A stretch of DNA of 64,000 nt, from positions 310,001-374,000 of the forward strand of contig CAWANP010000004.1 in assembly GCA_963783445.1 (NCBI GenBank), given 5' to 3'. Source of the stretch: CAWANP01 sp963783445. GTDB taxonomy: Bacteria; Chloroflexota; Anaerolineae; JAAYZQ01. The notes beneath the pieces were generated by a model that searched no databases, had not been told where the DNA came from, and was given only the letters and a program-made list of their open reading frames with translations. The translations under genes and the position numbers were made by a program. Within the stretch, counting starts at the first letter, position 1; each line of letters opens with the position of its first letter. Of the stretch, positions 26,600 through 34,553 are shown one piece after another.

Positions 26600-27868
26600 T
26601 CAAGCTGGATCGGGAGCCGCGCCATCCCCTTCTGTGTCGGGCTCTTCCTGAACCGGCAGGTCCTGCAGCGCCTGGGTGATCCGCTGGCGCAGCGTGACGC
26701 GGTCGGGGCGTTTTTTGCCCAGTCCTGCCAGGCTGTCGCGCAGGTGGACGGTAAGTTCGGCCACCATGTTGCGCAGCGCGTGCTGAGAAGGCCTTTCGCC
26801 ACGGGAGAACCAGATCATGGCCGCGTAGCCAATGACCACCGTCGTCGAGGCGGCGATGGAGGCGCTCAGGATCCAGCCGGGCACACCCAGGCCCTTGGAG
26901 AGCTGGCCGTAGATCGTCCGGCCGATCATGCCGATGCCAAAGGTGGCGATCAGTTCCTTGCCCCGGGCGGCCGTGATCTTGAAGCCATAGATGCGGGCGA
27001 TGCTCAGCACCAGGCCGGTCTGGATGCCCAGCAGCGGCAGCAAGTCGACCAGCGGCAGCGGGATCAGGCCGACCACGCCGGCCGCGCTGGCCGCGGGCAC
27101 GATCCGCTGCCATGAGATTTTGACCCGATACTCGGGAAATGCCTCGGCGATGGCCGCCAGAAGCTCGGGATCCGATTTGACGATGGCCAGGATAACCCGC
27201 TCGACGTGGGTGCCGTCGAGGGCCACCGTATCGATGACCTGGTCGGGCAACAGCCCCAGGTTGCTGGCGGCCGACTCGAGCACCGCCGGCCGCTCCTTTT
27301 TGCCGATGAGGTCGATCTTGTTGAGCAGAACGATAAAGGGCTTGTCCAGGGAAAGCAACGCTTGGAAAAGCTCCTGCTCGTGCTGCCGCACGCCGCGGGT
27401 AGCCCCGAACATGATCACCAGAAAGTCAGCCAGGCGCGCGGCCTCAAAGGCGATGGCCCGCTCCTGCTGGCCGACCTCACCCACGGCATCGGCGCCCGGG
27501 GTGTCGACGACGATAAAGAGGCCGGTATCGGCCGCCTGGTTTTCGCGGGTCGTGCCGGGCACCGGGCCTACCACTGCCCGATCCGCCTTGCGGGTGATGA
27601 GCTGGTTGTACAGCGTCGATTTGCCCACGTTGGCCGGGCCGACGATGGCGATGCGCTGCTTGGAACCAAAGACCGGCTTGTACTGCTCCAGCACAAAATC
27701 CAGGATGCGCTTCAGCGGATCCAGCGATCCCGGCAACTGGTTGAGGATAGGCTGCAGCTCGCTGCGCCTGGCCGGGGGTACCGCATCCCAGATCTGGACG
27801 AGCGAATCCTGCACGGGAGCGGGAAACTCACTGATGAGGTCGTTCGTCGTCGTACTGTTCGTCTCCAT
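26600..27868 (-). CDS. Era/Der-like GTPase with DUF697-type membrane C-terminus
   Basis: 422 residues. The GTPase domain (about 70-240) has GPANVGKSTLYNQL (G1), VPGTTR (G2), DTPGAD (G3) and NKIDLIG (G4), all intact. The C-terminus (about 265-370) contains two hydrophobic segments (VVGLIPLPLVDLLPLLGIQ and SIAASTTVVIGYAAMIWF) in the arrangement of DUF697, a domain fused to membrane-associated GTPases. A 60-residue helical N-terminus precedes the G domain. Start at ATG 27868; own promoter at 27931-27959. Its cellular role is unknown; the family is often linked to envelope stress or membrane remodelling. It is the upstream - strand neighbour of the STAND-TPR gene, but separated by two hairpins. 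Confidence 0.85.
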   Translation of the reverse strand: METNSTTTNDLISEFPAPVQDSLVQIWDAVPPARRSELQPILNQLPGSLDPLKRILDFVLEQYKPVFGSKQRIAIVGPANVGKSTLYNQLITRKADRAVVGPVPGTTRENQAADTGLFIVVDTPGADAVGEVGQQERAIAFEAARLADFLVIMFGATRGVRQHEQELFQALLSLDKPFIVLLNKIDLIGKKERPAVLESAASNLGLLPDQVIDTVALDGTHVERVILAIVKSDPELLAAIAEAFPEYRVKISWQRIVPAASAAGVVGLIPLPLVDLLPLLGIQTGLVLSIARIYGFKITAARGKELIATFGIGMIGRTIYGQLSKGLGVPGWILSASIAASTTVVIGYAAMIWFSRGERPSQHALRNMVAELTVHLRDSLAGLGKKRPDRVTLRQRITQALQDLPVQEEPDTEGDGAAPDPA

Positions 27869-27930
27869 GGCTTCTCCACCAACAATTGGGTCTCCGGCCA
27901 GAAGGTCAGTCCTGAACCAGAGCCGGGTCC

Positions 27931-27959
27931 ATTATAGCGTATTCGGGGCCAGGGGCCAA
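27931..27959 (-). promoter_or_regulatory. Sigma70-like promoter for the DUF697 GTPase
   Basis: On the - strand TTGGCC (27959-27954), 17-base spacer, TATAAT (27936-27931). The leader is about 60 bases. Confidence 0.5.
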
Positions 27960-28039
27960 GGATCCGGTGTTGTGGCGTCAGGGCCGCCCCTCGACTTCTC
28001 GAGGGCAGGATTGCGCGGACATGACAGACCCCGGCCCGA

Positions 28040-29128
28040 TCAGGCCACCTGGTAGCGCTTGATGGCAGCCATGTCGAAGGCCAGGCCCAGCCCCGGCTTC
28101 TCGGGCACCTCGAGATAGCCATCTACTGGCAGCGGGATCTCTTCGAACAGGCGGTTGGTCCAGGGCATGTACTCTACCGTCAGCCCGTGGGGGATGGCGG
28201 CGATGAGGTGCACAAAGATCTCGGGCAGCACGTGGCTGACCACCGGCAGGTTGAAGGCCTGGGCCATGCCGGCTACCTTCAGCCACTGGGTGATGCCCCC
28301 GACCCGCAGCAGGTCGCACATGACAATGTCAACCGACCCCGCCTCCAACATGTGCCGGAAGGGTACGATGCCATAGGTATACTCACCGGCGGCGATGGGC
28401 GTGGCCAGGGCCTGGGCCACGCGCGCCTGTCCGGGATAGTCGCTGGCGACCACGACGTCCTCCAACCAGAACAGGTTAAAGGGTTCCAGGCGGCGGCCGA
28501 TGCTGATGGCCTGGTGCACCTGCCAAATCTGGTTGATGTCGCACATCAGATCCACGTCGTCGCCCACGGCCTCGCGCACGATCCTGGCCCGCGCCAGTTC
28601 CCCGGCGACCGTCGCCTCGCCGCCAAGCTGCATCTTTATCTGGCTGAAACCCATCTCCACCAGGCGGGCGGCTCCCCCGGCCAGATAGCCCAGGGGAAAG
28701 GCGCGCATCAGCGCCCCGCTGGCGTAGGTGGGAACCCGGCGGCGATGGCCGCCCAGCAGCGTGCAGAGCGGTTGGCCCAGCACTTTGCCCTTGATGTCCC
28801 ACAGGGCGATGTCGATGGCCGCCAGCGCCAGCGAAAAGATGCCGCCGGGGCCCGAGCCGCTGCCGGCCTTCCAAAGCTTGTCGACGACGGCCTCGATGCG
28901 CAGGGGATCCTCGCCGATCGCCAGGCCGGCCAAGGCGTCCACCGCTTCTCTGAGCGCCCCAACGAGCGCCCAGCCAAAGAAAGTGACGCCGATACCCTCG
29001 ACGCCCTCGTCTGTGCCCAGCTCGAGCGTCACAAATTCCCGCGTCGCATCCCCTGTGGGCAGCCCTATCACCAGGGGGTGGTCCGCCGGGGTCTGGAGAA
29101 TCCTGGTCTTTGCATGGGTAACTTTCAA
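28040..29128 (-). CDS. Mandelate racemase/muconate lactonizing enzyme family protein (enolase superfamily)
   Basis: 362 residues. These enzymes abstract an alpha proton from a carboxylate and dehydrate, racemise or cycloisomerise sugar acids. An N-terminal capping domain (1-125) is followed by the barrel with QIKMQLGG (catalytic Lys region), MCDINQIW (Mg-binding Asp), FWLEDVV (Mg-binding Glu), IAAGEYTYG (third Glu), CDLLRVGGITQWLKVA and SHVLPEIFVHLIAA (His). The second Lys of the usual KxK is Gln here, pointing to a subgroup with different acid/base chemistry. The start is TTG 29128 with AGGAGA upstream. The 216 bases upstream (29129-29344) hold no gene. A sugar-acid dehydratase role is plausible but unproved. 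Confidence 0.88.
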   Translation of the reverse strand: MKVTHAKTRILQTPADHPLVIGLPTGDATREFVTLELGTDEGVEGIGVTFFGWALVGALREAVDALAGLAIGEDPLRIEAVVDKLWKAGSGSGPGGIFSLALAAIDIALWDIKGKVLGQPLCTLLGGHRRRVPTYASGALMRAFPLGYLAGGAARLVEMGFSQIKMQLGGEATVAGELARARIVREAVGDDVDLMCDINQIWQVHQAISIGRRLEPFNLFWLEDVVVASDYPGQARVAQALATPIAAGEYTYGIVPFRHMLEAGSVDIVMCDLLRVGGITQWLKVAGMAQAFNLPVVSHVLPEIFVHLIAAIPHGLTVEYMPWTNRLFEEIPLPVDGYLEVPEKPGLGLAFDMAAIKRYQVA

Positions 29129-29344
29129 ATCCTGTCTCCTCTCTGATGGATTTTGATCACCATCGTTGGCGCCTCCATACCTGGGCGCCGGCCCCCTGGG
29201 GCTGCTGCAAAGTCGTCATCGCGAGCGTCAGTGAAGCGATCCTCACCTGTGCCCTGGAGATTGCCACCGCGAGGACTCGTGGCGGGCGTGGCGGTGCTTG
29301 GGCGCAAACAGCGCGCCGCGCAGTGACAGCTCTGGTTGGCCCCT

Positions 29345-29953
29345 TTACCGGGCATCGACGTCATCGTCCGGCCGAATCAGAATGCCCTCGGAGGGCACGT
29401 AGCGTTCAGGCGAAAAAAGAATACCGCTCTCTCCGGCGCCGCCTCGCAGCTCGCCGCCGGCGACCGGCGTTGAAGCATCCAGACCCGCTCGCCAGTCCTC
29501 CAGGCGGGCCAACTCTAGTGGAGACAGGGCATATAACCCAGCCCGATCCAGCAGGTGTTGCGCCAGCAGCAAGTGCGCCTGATAGCGCAGGTCGGCCGCG
29601 TCCTTGAAGGGCCGCCAGGCGGCCTGGGCCTCGAGAAAGCGCAGAAAGTTCAGCGCGGCCGGCGTGCGCAGGATCTCCTGCTTGAGAAAGGGCACTGGCC
29701 TCCGGCCGGCCCGCCGGGCGATCTGCCACTCCAGCCCGATAGGCGCGCGAACGTCGCTGCCCAGCAGGAGCAAGTGCAGGCCGGCCTGGATGACGGCATC
29801 AGGGTCGATGGGTTCGTCGCGGCTGGGCGATTGGACGATGCGCCAACCCAGGCTGACGGGGATCTCTGTCACCGCCCGGCCCAGGGTTTCGCGCTCGCGC
29901 TCCAGGTCCGCAGCGGCAGAGATGTAGAGGAGTACGCTGTTGGGCATTTGCAT
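29345..29953 (-). CDS. DUF4062/TIR-like protein of unknown function
   Basis: 202 residues from ATG 29953 (GAGGA 5 bases upstream); longer frames to 30001 lack a ribosome site. The N-terminal 130 residues read like a DUF4062 or TIR-type alpha/beta domain: VLLYISAAADLERERETL (strand, then an acidic helix as in the family's SSTFxDLxxER), LGWRIVQSP, LHLLLLGSDVRAPIGLEWQ (with a Glu where TIR/DUF4062 proteins keep a conserved acid), then RRPVPFLK. The rest is helical with an acidic tail. Such domains normally occur at the N-terminus of STAND/TPR signalling proteins; here it stands alone. No promoter seen. The assignment is by pattern only. Confidence 0.5.
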   Translation of the reverse strand: MQMPNSVLLYISAAADLERERETLGRAVTEIPVSLGWRIVQSPSRDEPIDPDAVIQAGLHLLLLGSDVRAPIGLEWQIARRAGRRPVPFLKQEILRTPAALNFLRFLEAQAAWRPFKDAADLRYQAHLLLAQHLLDRAGLYALSPLELARLEDWRAGLDASTPVAGGELRGGAGESGILFSPERYVPSEGILIRPDDDVDAR

Positions 29954-30105
29954 CAAATCCTCAAAGATTGCCAGATGTCGACTCATAGGACAACGAATCA
30001 AGAGAATTCAGCGAATCGGCTGGTACCGGATTCGGCGAATCCGGTGGATTCGTTGTCATATTGAGTGCATACAGGCAGGCTGCCTGTATGAGCGGGTCAC
30101 AACCA

Positions 30106-30137
30106 GACCTCGGAGGTTTTCTTCAACCTCCGAGGTC
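30106..30137. repeat. GACCTCGGAGGTT palindromic repeat, copy 1
   Basis: Thirteen-base arms GACCTCGGAGGTT and AACCTCCGAGGTC flank a short loop, 7 bases after the stop of the - strand dehydrogenase gene, a terminator position. Further copies with the same arms lie at 39939-39970, 40022-40054, 41026-41057 and 49497-49529. Another palindrome, CATACAGGCA-ggc-TGCCTGTATG, lies at about 30068-30090. Confidence 0.8.
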
Positions 30138-30144
30138 CAGAGGC

Positions 30145-31215
30145 TTAGGCCAGCCTAATGAAATCCACAACCGCATCACCGGCGGTCTCGGTCGAGGCGG
30201 TTCCGCCCAGGTCGGGCGTGAGCCGCCTGCCCTCCGCGGTTACGGCCTTTACCGCGGACAGGATCAAGTCCGCGGCCTCTTCCTCACCCAGGAAGTCGAG
30301 CATCATGGCCCCACTCCAGATCATGGCCAGCGGATTAGCGATGCCCTGTCCGGCGATGTCAGGCGCGGAGCCGTGGATGGGCTCAAACATGGACGGGTAC
30401 TCGCGCTCCGGGTTCAGGTTTCCGCTGGGCGCCACGCCCAGGCTGCCGCAGATGGCGCCGCCCAGGTCGGTCAGAATGTCGCCAAATAGATTGGAGGCCA
30501 CGACGACGTCCAGCGACTCGGGCTGCAGCACAAAGCGCGCCGCCATGGCGTCCACCAGCACCTTCTCAACCTTGACCTGCGGATAGCCAGCCGAGATCTG
30601 GCCGCAGACCTCGTCCCACAGGGTCAGGGTGTGGCGCTGGGCGTTGGACTTGGTCACACTGGCCAATCGCTGGCGCGGCCGGCTCTGGGCCAATTCGAAG
30701 GCGTAGCGCATCACCCGTTCCACCCCGGCCCGGCTAAAGACCGAGGTCTCGACGGCGACCTCCGCGGGTTGTCCCTGGTGCACGCGCCCGCCGGCGCCCG
30801 TATACTCGCCCTCGGTATTCTCCCGCACGACGAGGAAATCGATGTCGCCGGCCGCTTTGCCACGCAGCGGGCCGGTGATGCCGGGCAGCAGCAGGCTGGG
30901 CCGGACATTGGCGTACTGGTCAAAGCCCTGGCAGATGGGCAGCCGCAGGCCGTGCAGCGAAACGCTGTCGGGCACCGTCGGAAAGCCGGCCGCTCCGAAA
31001 TAGATGGCGTCAAACTGGCGGAGGATCTCGAGGCCACAGGCGGCCATCATCTCGCCGTGGGCCAGGTAATACTCGCATCCCCAGGGGAAGGACTCGAAGT
31101 GAAGGCGGAAGGCGCCGGTGGCCTCTGCCGCGGCCTCGAGCGCCTTGAGCCCCTGGGGGCAGACTTCCTGCCCAATTCCATCCCCCGGAATGACAGCAAT
31201 GTGATAGTCGCGCAC
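30145..31215 (-). CDS. D-malate/tartrate-type dehydrogenase (isocitrate/isopropylmalate dehydrogenase family)
   Basis: 356 residues. The family oxidatively decarboxylates 2-hydroxy acids with NAD(P) and Mg2+/Mn2+. IAVIPGDGIGQEV at the N-terminus, ENTEGEYTGAGG (in 3-isopropylmalate dehydrogenase a substrate loop), KSNAQRHTL with the catalytic Lys region, SNLFGDILTDLG (metal Asp) and EPIHGSAPDIAGQGIANP (nucleotide) are present. Length and loop sequence fit tartrate/D-malate dehydrogenase better than LeuB. The start GTG 31215 follows GAGGG; the in-frame extension to 31458 is repeat DNA. A very good promoter lies at 31247-31275. Together with the mandelate-racemase enzyme it suggests hydroxy-acid catabolism. 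Confidence 0.88.
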   Translation of the reverse strand: MRDYHIAVIPGDGIGQEVCPQGLKALEAAAEATGAFRLHFESFPWGCEYYLAHGEMMAACGLEILRQFDAIYFGAAGFPTVPDSVSLHGLRLPICQGFDQYANVRPSLLLPGITGPLRGKAAGDIDFLVVRENTEGEYTGAGGRVHQGQPAEVAVETSVFSRAGVERVMRYAFELAQSRPRQRLASVTKSNAQRHTLTLWDEVCGQISAGYPQVKVEKVLVDAMAARFVLQPESLDVVVASNLFGDILTDLGGAICGSLGVAPSGNLNPEREYPSMFEPIHGSAPDIAGQGIANPLAMIWSGAMMLDFLGEEEAADLILSAVKAVTAEGRRLTPDLGGTASTETAGDAVVDFIRLA

Positions 31216-31246
31216 AGTTGATTCCCTCTGTCGTTTGATGGGTTTG

Positions 31247-31275
31247 ATTATAGGGACAAAGCGGCAGATCGTCAA
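31247..31275 (-). promoter_or_regulatory. Sigma70 promoter for the dehydrogenase
   Basis: On the - strand TTGACG (31275-31270), 17-base spacer and a consensus TATAAT (31252-31247). The leader is about 25 bases. Confidence 0.65.
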
Positions 31276-31300
31276 CTTGCCAGGGCGCTGCTTGCCGGTG

Positions 31301-31560
31301 GGTCCGTGATACCACGGTGCCCAGCCTCCAGTGGGCAAGACATCCCTCTCCCGCTCGGAACTGGTCCGTGACCAGGTCCATCTTCGGCGCGGAATCGCCT
31401 TCGACTGACAAGGCAGGACCTCCCCCGCGCACACCGGCCGGTCCGTGACCAGGTCCACTTGCGGCGTGGGATCACCGTCGTCTGACAGGGCAAGCTCTCC
31501 TGAGCAGTCACCGGCCAGTCACGGACCGGCCTCGAGCGAAGGCAATTGGCCACCGCCGCC
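31301..31560. repeat. Cluster of GGTCCGTGACC palindromic repeats with a partial 60-bp duplication
   Basis: CTGGTC-CGT-GACCAG at 31361-31375, GGTC-CGT-GACC at about 31440-31450 and an inverted copy at about 31515-31532 (one arm mismatch). The roughly 60 bases after the first two copies are similar to each other (both contain GTCCGTGACCAGGTCCA and a later CTGACA-GGCA-like piece), so a larger unit was duplicated. There is no gene in 31216-31786; the remainder is the two divergent promoters. Confidence 0.65.
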
Positions 31561-31651
31561 CAGACATGGACTGTAGCCAGCCTCGAGCCGGGGAGACACC
31601 CCCATTGCCGCCCGTCCTACGTTGAGAATTGCTGAAAGTTGCCATAATCGC

Positions 31652-31680
31652 TTGACGGATCGGATCGGATCTGTTATACT
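31652..31680 (+). promoter_or_regulatory. Sigma70 promoter for the 31.8-34.2 kb cassette
   Basis: TTGACG at 31652-31657, 17-base spacer, TATACT at 31675-31680. The leader is about 105 bases. It is the only good promoter seen for the three + strand genes that follow. Confidence 0.65.
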
Positions 31681-31786
31681 GTACGTCGGCGCACCGTGCA
31701 GGATTGAGGTATGGACTTGCCCAAGGCAGCCAAGTTCACCCGTCGATTGTCGTTCTATCCAGCCCTTCCGAGAAAGGAGAAAAGTC

Positions 31787-32146
31787 ATGTCCGAAGACGA
31801 TCCCAAAAACAAAGGCAAGAGCAAACTGGAATTGTTGGTCGAGGATCTGGCGGAACTGCAAGTTGTCACGTTGCAGGGCGAGCTCACATCGGTCGTCAAC
31901 ACGGGAGATGGTGGCCTGATTGACTGGGACAAACTTCTCAAGAATGCAAAGACCCAGGGCGAGGTCAAGCTGGTAGCTGCCACCCACATCAAGATCGATG
32001 GCGATACACAGCTCTTTGTCGCCACGGCTGCACCCGAATCCCTCAAGAAAGCCCACCTGGAGGCAACCGCTGCCGCCCAGGAATACCGCAGCGGACTGGT
32101 CACGGCGGCATTCGATCTCCTGGGCTCAATTATCCCGAATCCGTAG
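31787..32146 (+). CDS. Small acidic/charged protein of unknown function (119 aa)
   Basis: ATG 31787 is preceded by AAAGGAGA with good spacing; an in-frame extension to 31622 would run through the promoter and is rejected. The protein has a charged N-terminus (DDPKNKGKSK), a helical stretch with LELLVEDLAELQVVTLQGEL, a WDKLLKNAKTQGEVKLVAATHIKIDGD region likely to form beta strands (the family is not recognised), and a helical C-terminus ending LLGSIIPNP. No cysteine, signal peptide or membrane segment. It begins the cassette and is followed 52 bases later by the peptidoglycan-binding-like gene. I do not recognise it. Confidence 0.7.
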   Translation: MSEDDPKNKGKSKLELLVEDLAELQVVTLQGELTSVVNTGDGGLIDWDKLLKNAKTQGEVKLVAATHIKIDGDTQLFVATAAPESLKKAHLEATAAAQEYRSGLVTAAFDLLGSIIPNP

Positions 32147-32198
32147 CGGCAGGGCCAACGGGGACGGAGATCCCCAGAAGGGTTCTGAACAACCGTAG

Positions 32199-33827
32199 AT
32201 GGCTGGGCAATTTGATGCACTACTCAGCGCATTGCAGCATAGCGGTATGGCCGATGGCGGCACAGATCCCAAGTACGATCTGGATCAACTGTCGACAGAT
32301 GACAATTTCGATAAGCTGTCGATAGTTGGCAAGTTCGATGTGCTGCTGGGTGCCATACCTCGTGCCTATTCTGAGGGCATTCTCACACCGCTGCCGGAAG
32401 AAGAGAACCAGGAGATCACGGATGCCTTTATCGCCTCCCGTCTCAGGACAGTCCGTACCCGCCTCTATCTGCTGCGATATCTGAGAAAAGACAACCAGAG
32501 ACCATACAAAGACACGGCCCTGAAAGACCAGATCGAGAATTTCCAGAGGGAAGCGGGGTTGCGCGTCGATGGCTGGGTCGGACCCGAAACCTGGAGAGCG
32601 CTTCAGGAGTTGGTGAGCTTTGAAGACCCTCCCGACATAGAACACTGGCTGGCAGTCTGCCCGGACGACAAGCTGCTGCGGCGCGCTGCGGGGTTGCGGC
32701 TTCACGCGCTCGGCTTTCTGAAAGCGCGAACCAGCAGCAAGCGGAAAGTCCGGAGAGGGCTCAGGGACTTTTGCTACGTGGCTCAGTTGCTGGGCTTGGC
32801 CGAAGCCGGCCTCAAGCCGGTGATCTCGCGGGAAACGCTGTCCCCCCTCTTCGACCAGGATGCCCTGGTGGAGCGCCTGGCGCGTCTCCCAGATGGCCTC
32901 CCTGGCGACCATGCTCCGGGAGATGCAGCCGCGGTGCGCAGGTTCGCGGCTCACGTGGCCAAGACCGAGCTATGGTTGCTCGGCTACGGCGTCGATCTGA
33001 GCCAGGCCGACCTGGATGAGGACGGCCGCTTCCCCATTCCGCCACCGGAATGCAGAAGCTACTACGCCGACCCAGTCTACTCCTTCTACACGGCCCTTCA
33101 TGCTTTCTGGAAGGACGCGGGCCAATACGCGGCAAAGGCGCGGGAATCCACGAGACGGGGACTCACGAGGGCATTCTTCCAACAGCTCCTGGTGCTCGAG
33201 GATGGCACGACCGAACTCGATCTGGATCCGGTGGAAAGTGAGCAACTCTACGACGAGATCGTCAAGGCGTCAAAAGAGAAGGAGAGTTTGCCTCAGCGGA
33301 TCTGGACCTACATCCAGGACATCGGCAGCCGCATGTGGGACGGGATCAAGCGGGCCTGGCGGTGGTTCAAGAGCATTATTGTAGACAAGGCAAAACCTTT
33401 TGTGCACTGGGCGAGAAACCTGGCCCGGCTGGCCTACCGGTATGCCCTGCGGATCTTTGATGGAGTCCGGCGCCTTGCTTCCAGGACGGTTGAAGCGATC
33501 CGGTTCTCCGCACATCACACGGTACCCGGATCTCAAGCACCTGACTTTTTCGTCCTGCGCGAAAAGGACCTGGACTACCGTCTGTATGCGAGCAGTGCGT
33601 TTCAGGCTGGCAAGCTGCAGGCTGTTACCCGAGAGCTACACAGACAGGCAAAGTTGTTTGGGCTGGGCATACGCATGCTTGCTGTCCTGGCTGTGGCCGT
33701 CAGCGCCGTCATCAAGGTGGCGCTGTTGCCGGGAGTTGGTTGGTTTGTCTTTGTCCTCTCTTTGGTCAGGGCCTACAAAGACCTTCTTCCCCTGGTGAGG
33801 GAGATCCTGGCCTACGAGGGTGCGTAG
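32199..33827 (+). CDS. Peptidoglycan-binding-like protein with amphipathic and membrane C-terminus (542 aa)
   Basis: The N-terminus has an internal duplication, GQFDALLSAL (3-12) and GKFDVLLGAI (44-53). Residues about 83-137 fit a PG_binding_1 module (LKDQIENFQREAGLRVDG, VGPETWRAL). Two more regions (about 160-205 and 250-335) look like degenerate copies of the same three-helix pattern. Residues about 350-430 are rich in Trp/Arg/Lys amphipathic helices (RIWTYIQDIGSRMWDGIK, AWRWFKSII, HWARNLARLAYRYALRIF), and about 486-526 form one or two transmembrane segments (MLAVLAVAVSAVIKVALL, GWFVFVLSLV). No secretion signal. The ribosome site is weak (AGAAGGG far upstream). It may be a membrane-active or envelope-anchored protein; the function is unknown. 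Confidence 0.72.
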   Translation: MAGQFDALLSALQHSGMADGGTDPKYDLDQLSTDDNFDKLSIVGKFDVLLGAIPRAYSEGILTPLPEEENQEITDAFIASRLRTVRTRLYLLRYLRKDNQRPYKDTALKDQIENFQREAGLRVDGWVGPETWRALQELVSFEDPPDIEHWLAVCPDDKLLRRAAGLRLHALGFLKARTSSKRKVRRGLRDFCYVAQLLGLAEAGLKPVISRETLSPLFDQDALVERLARLPDGLPGDHAPGDAAAVRRFAAHVAKTELWLLGYGVDLSQADLDEDGRFPIPPPECRSYYADPVYSFYTALHAFWKDAGQYAAKARESTRRGLTRAFFQQLLVLEDGTTELDLDPVESEQLYDEIVKASKEKESLPQRIWTYIQDIGSRMWDGIKRAWRWFKSIIVDKAKPFVHWARNLARLAYRYALRIFDGVRRLASRTVEAIRFSAHHTVPGSQAPDFFVLREKDLDYRLYASSAFQAGKLQAVTRELHRQAKLFGLGIRMLAVLAVAVSAVIKVALLPGVGWFVFVLSLVRAYKDLLPLVREILAYEGA

Positions 33828-33923
33828 CACGATTCCACACCAGAGGCCACAGAGCAGCCCGGTGGCGCGGGGACCTGACGCGGGACGGACGTCTGGTGGC
33901 TGTCAGTGCCTGGGGAGCCGAGA

Positions 33924-34238
33924 ATGGGTGTGAGCCAACTGCAAGTGCGCACCTACACGGGTGATATGCGGCCCTATATCCGGCTTGACGTGGAAGCTAC
34001 CTGGCATTGTGGCTTCCACATTGGCTGCATCGAATGGGACCGCCTCCCTGACAAGTGCCAGCCGCAGGGTGATGTGCGACTGGTGGCAGTCACCAGTCTT
34101 GAAGAGGGTCAGGAACCTTTAGTTCACGATTGCCCGAGGATGCCGGAACACCTCCGGCTGCTCCATAGACGGATGACGATGTTGGCCACGGCGTACTGGG
34201 CGGACTTTAAGGATCTGTTCCAGAATGCGGGGCACTAG
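33924..34238 (+). CDS. Hypothetical protein (104 aa), last gene of the cassette
   Basis: ATG 33924 has GGGGAG 6 bases upstream, better than the in-frame GTG at 33906. The protein is mixed alpha/beta with three Cys and several His (WHCGFHIGCIEWD near residue 30, VHDCPRMPEHLRLLHRRM near residue 70) that might bind a metal, although no known motif is formed. It starts 97 bases after the previous gene. No relative recognised. The 315 bases that follow (34239-34553) contain a short AGCCGAAAGCAA tandem and a GGTC-ACG-GACC palindrome but no gene. Confidence 0.55.
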   Translation: MGVSQLQVRTYTGDMRPYIRLDVEATWHCGFHIGCIEWDRLPDKCQPQGDVRLVAVTSLEEGQEPLVHDCPRMPEHLRLLHRRMTMLATAYWADFKDLFQNAGH

Positions 34239-34553
34239 ATTTGACTCCTGTCCACGAACAGAACAGAGAAGCCGAAAGCAAAGCCGAAAGCAAAGCCCTG
34301 GCCTATACCAGGTTGCCTTCGGCAGCTACATTGAGACTCTTTTGGAATCCGCTGGCACTGAATCGCCTCCGCCAGGTGCGCCGTCTCGATCGGCTCGCTA
34401 CCCACGAGGTCGGCGATGGTCCGGGACAGCTTGGAAGTGGCGAAGTCCAGGACAGTTGAAGGATCTCCCACGCGCACAACGGCCGGTCACGGACCAGCCT
34501 CGAGCGAGATAAGAGCGAGCGAGACAAGAACGAGTGGGACAACCCTCTCCCGC

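Noticed and set aside
30061..30144. The palindromes here as a CRISPR-like or attachment site
   Set aside because: Copies are single, spaced irregularly through the genome segment and lack spacers; no integrase or tRNA is near.
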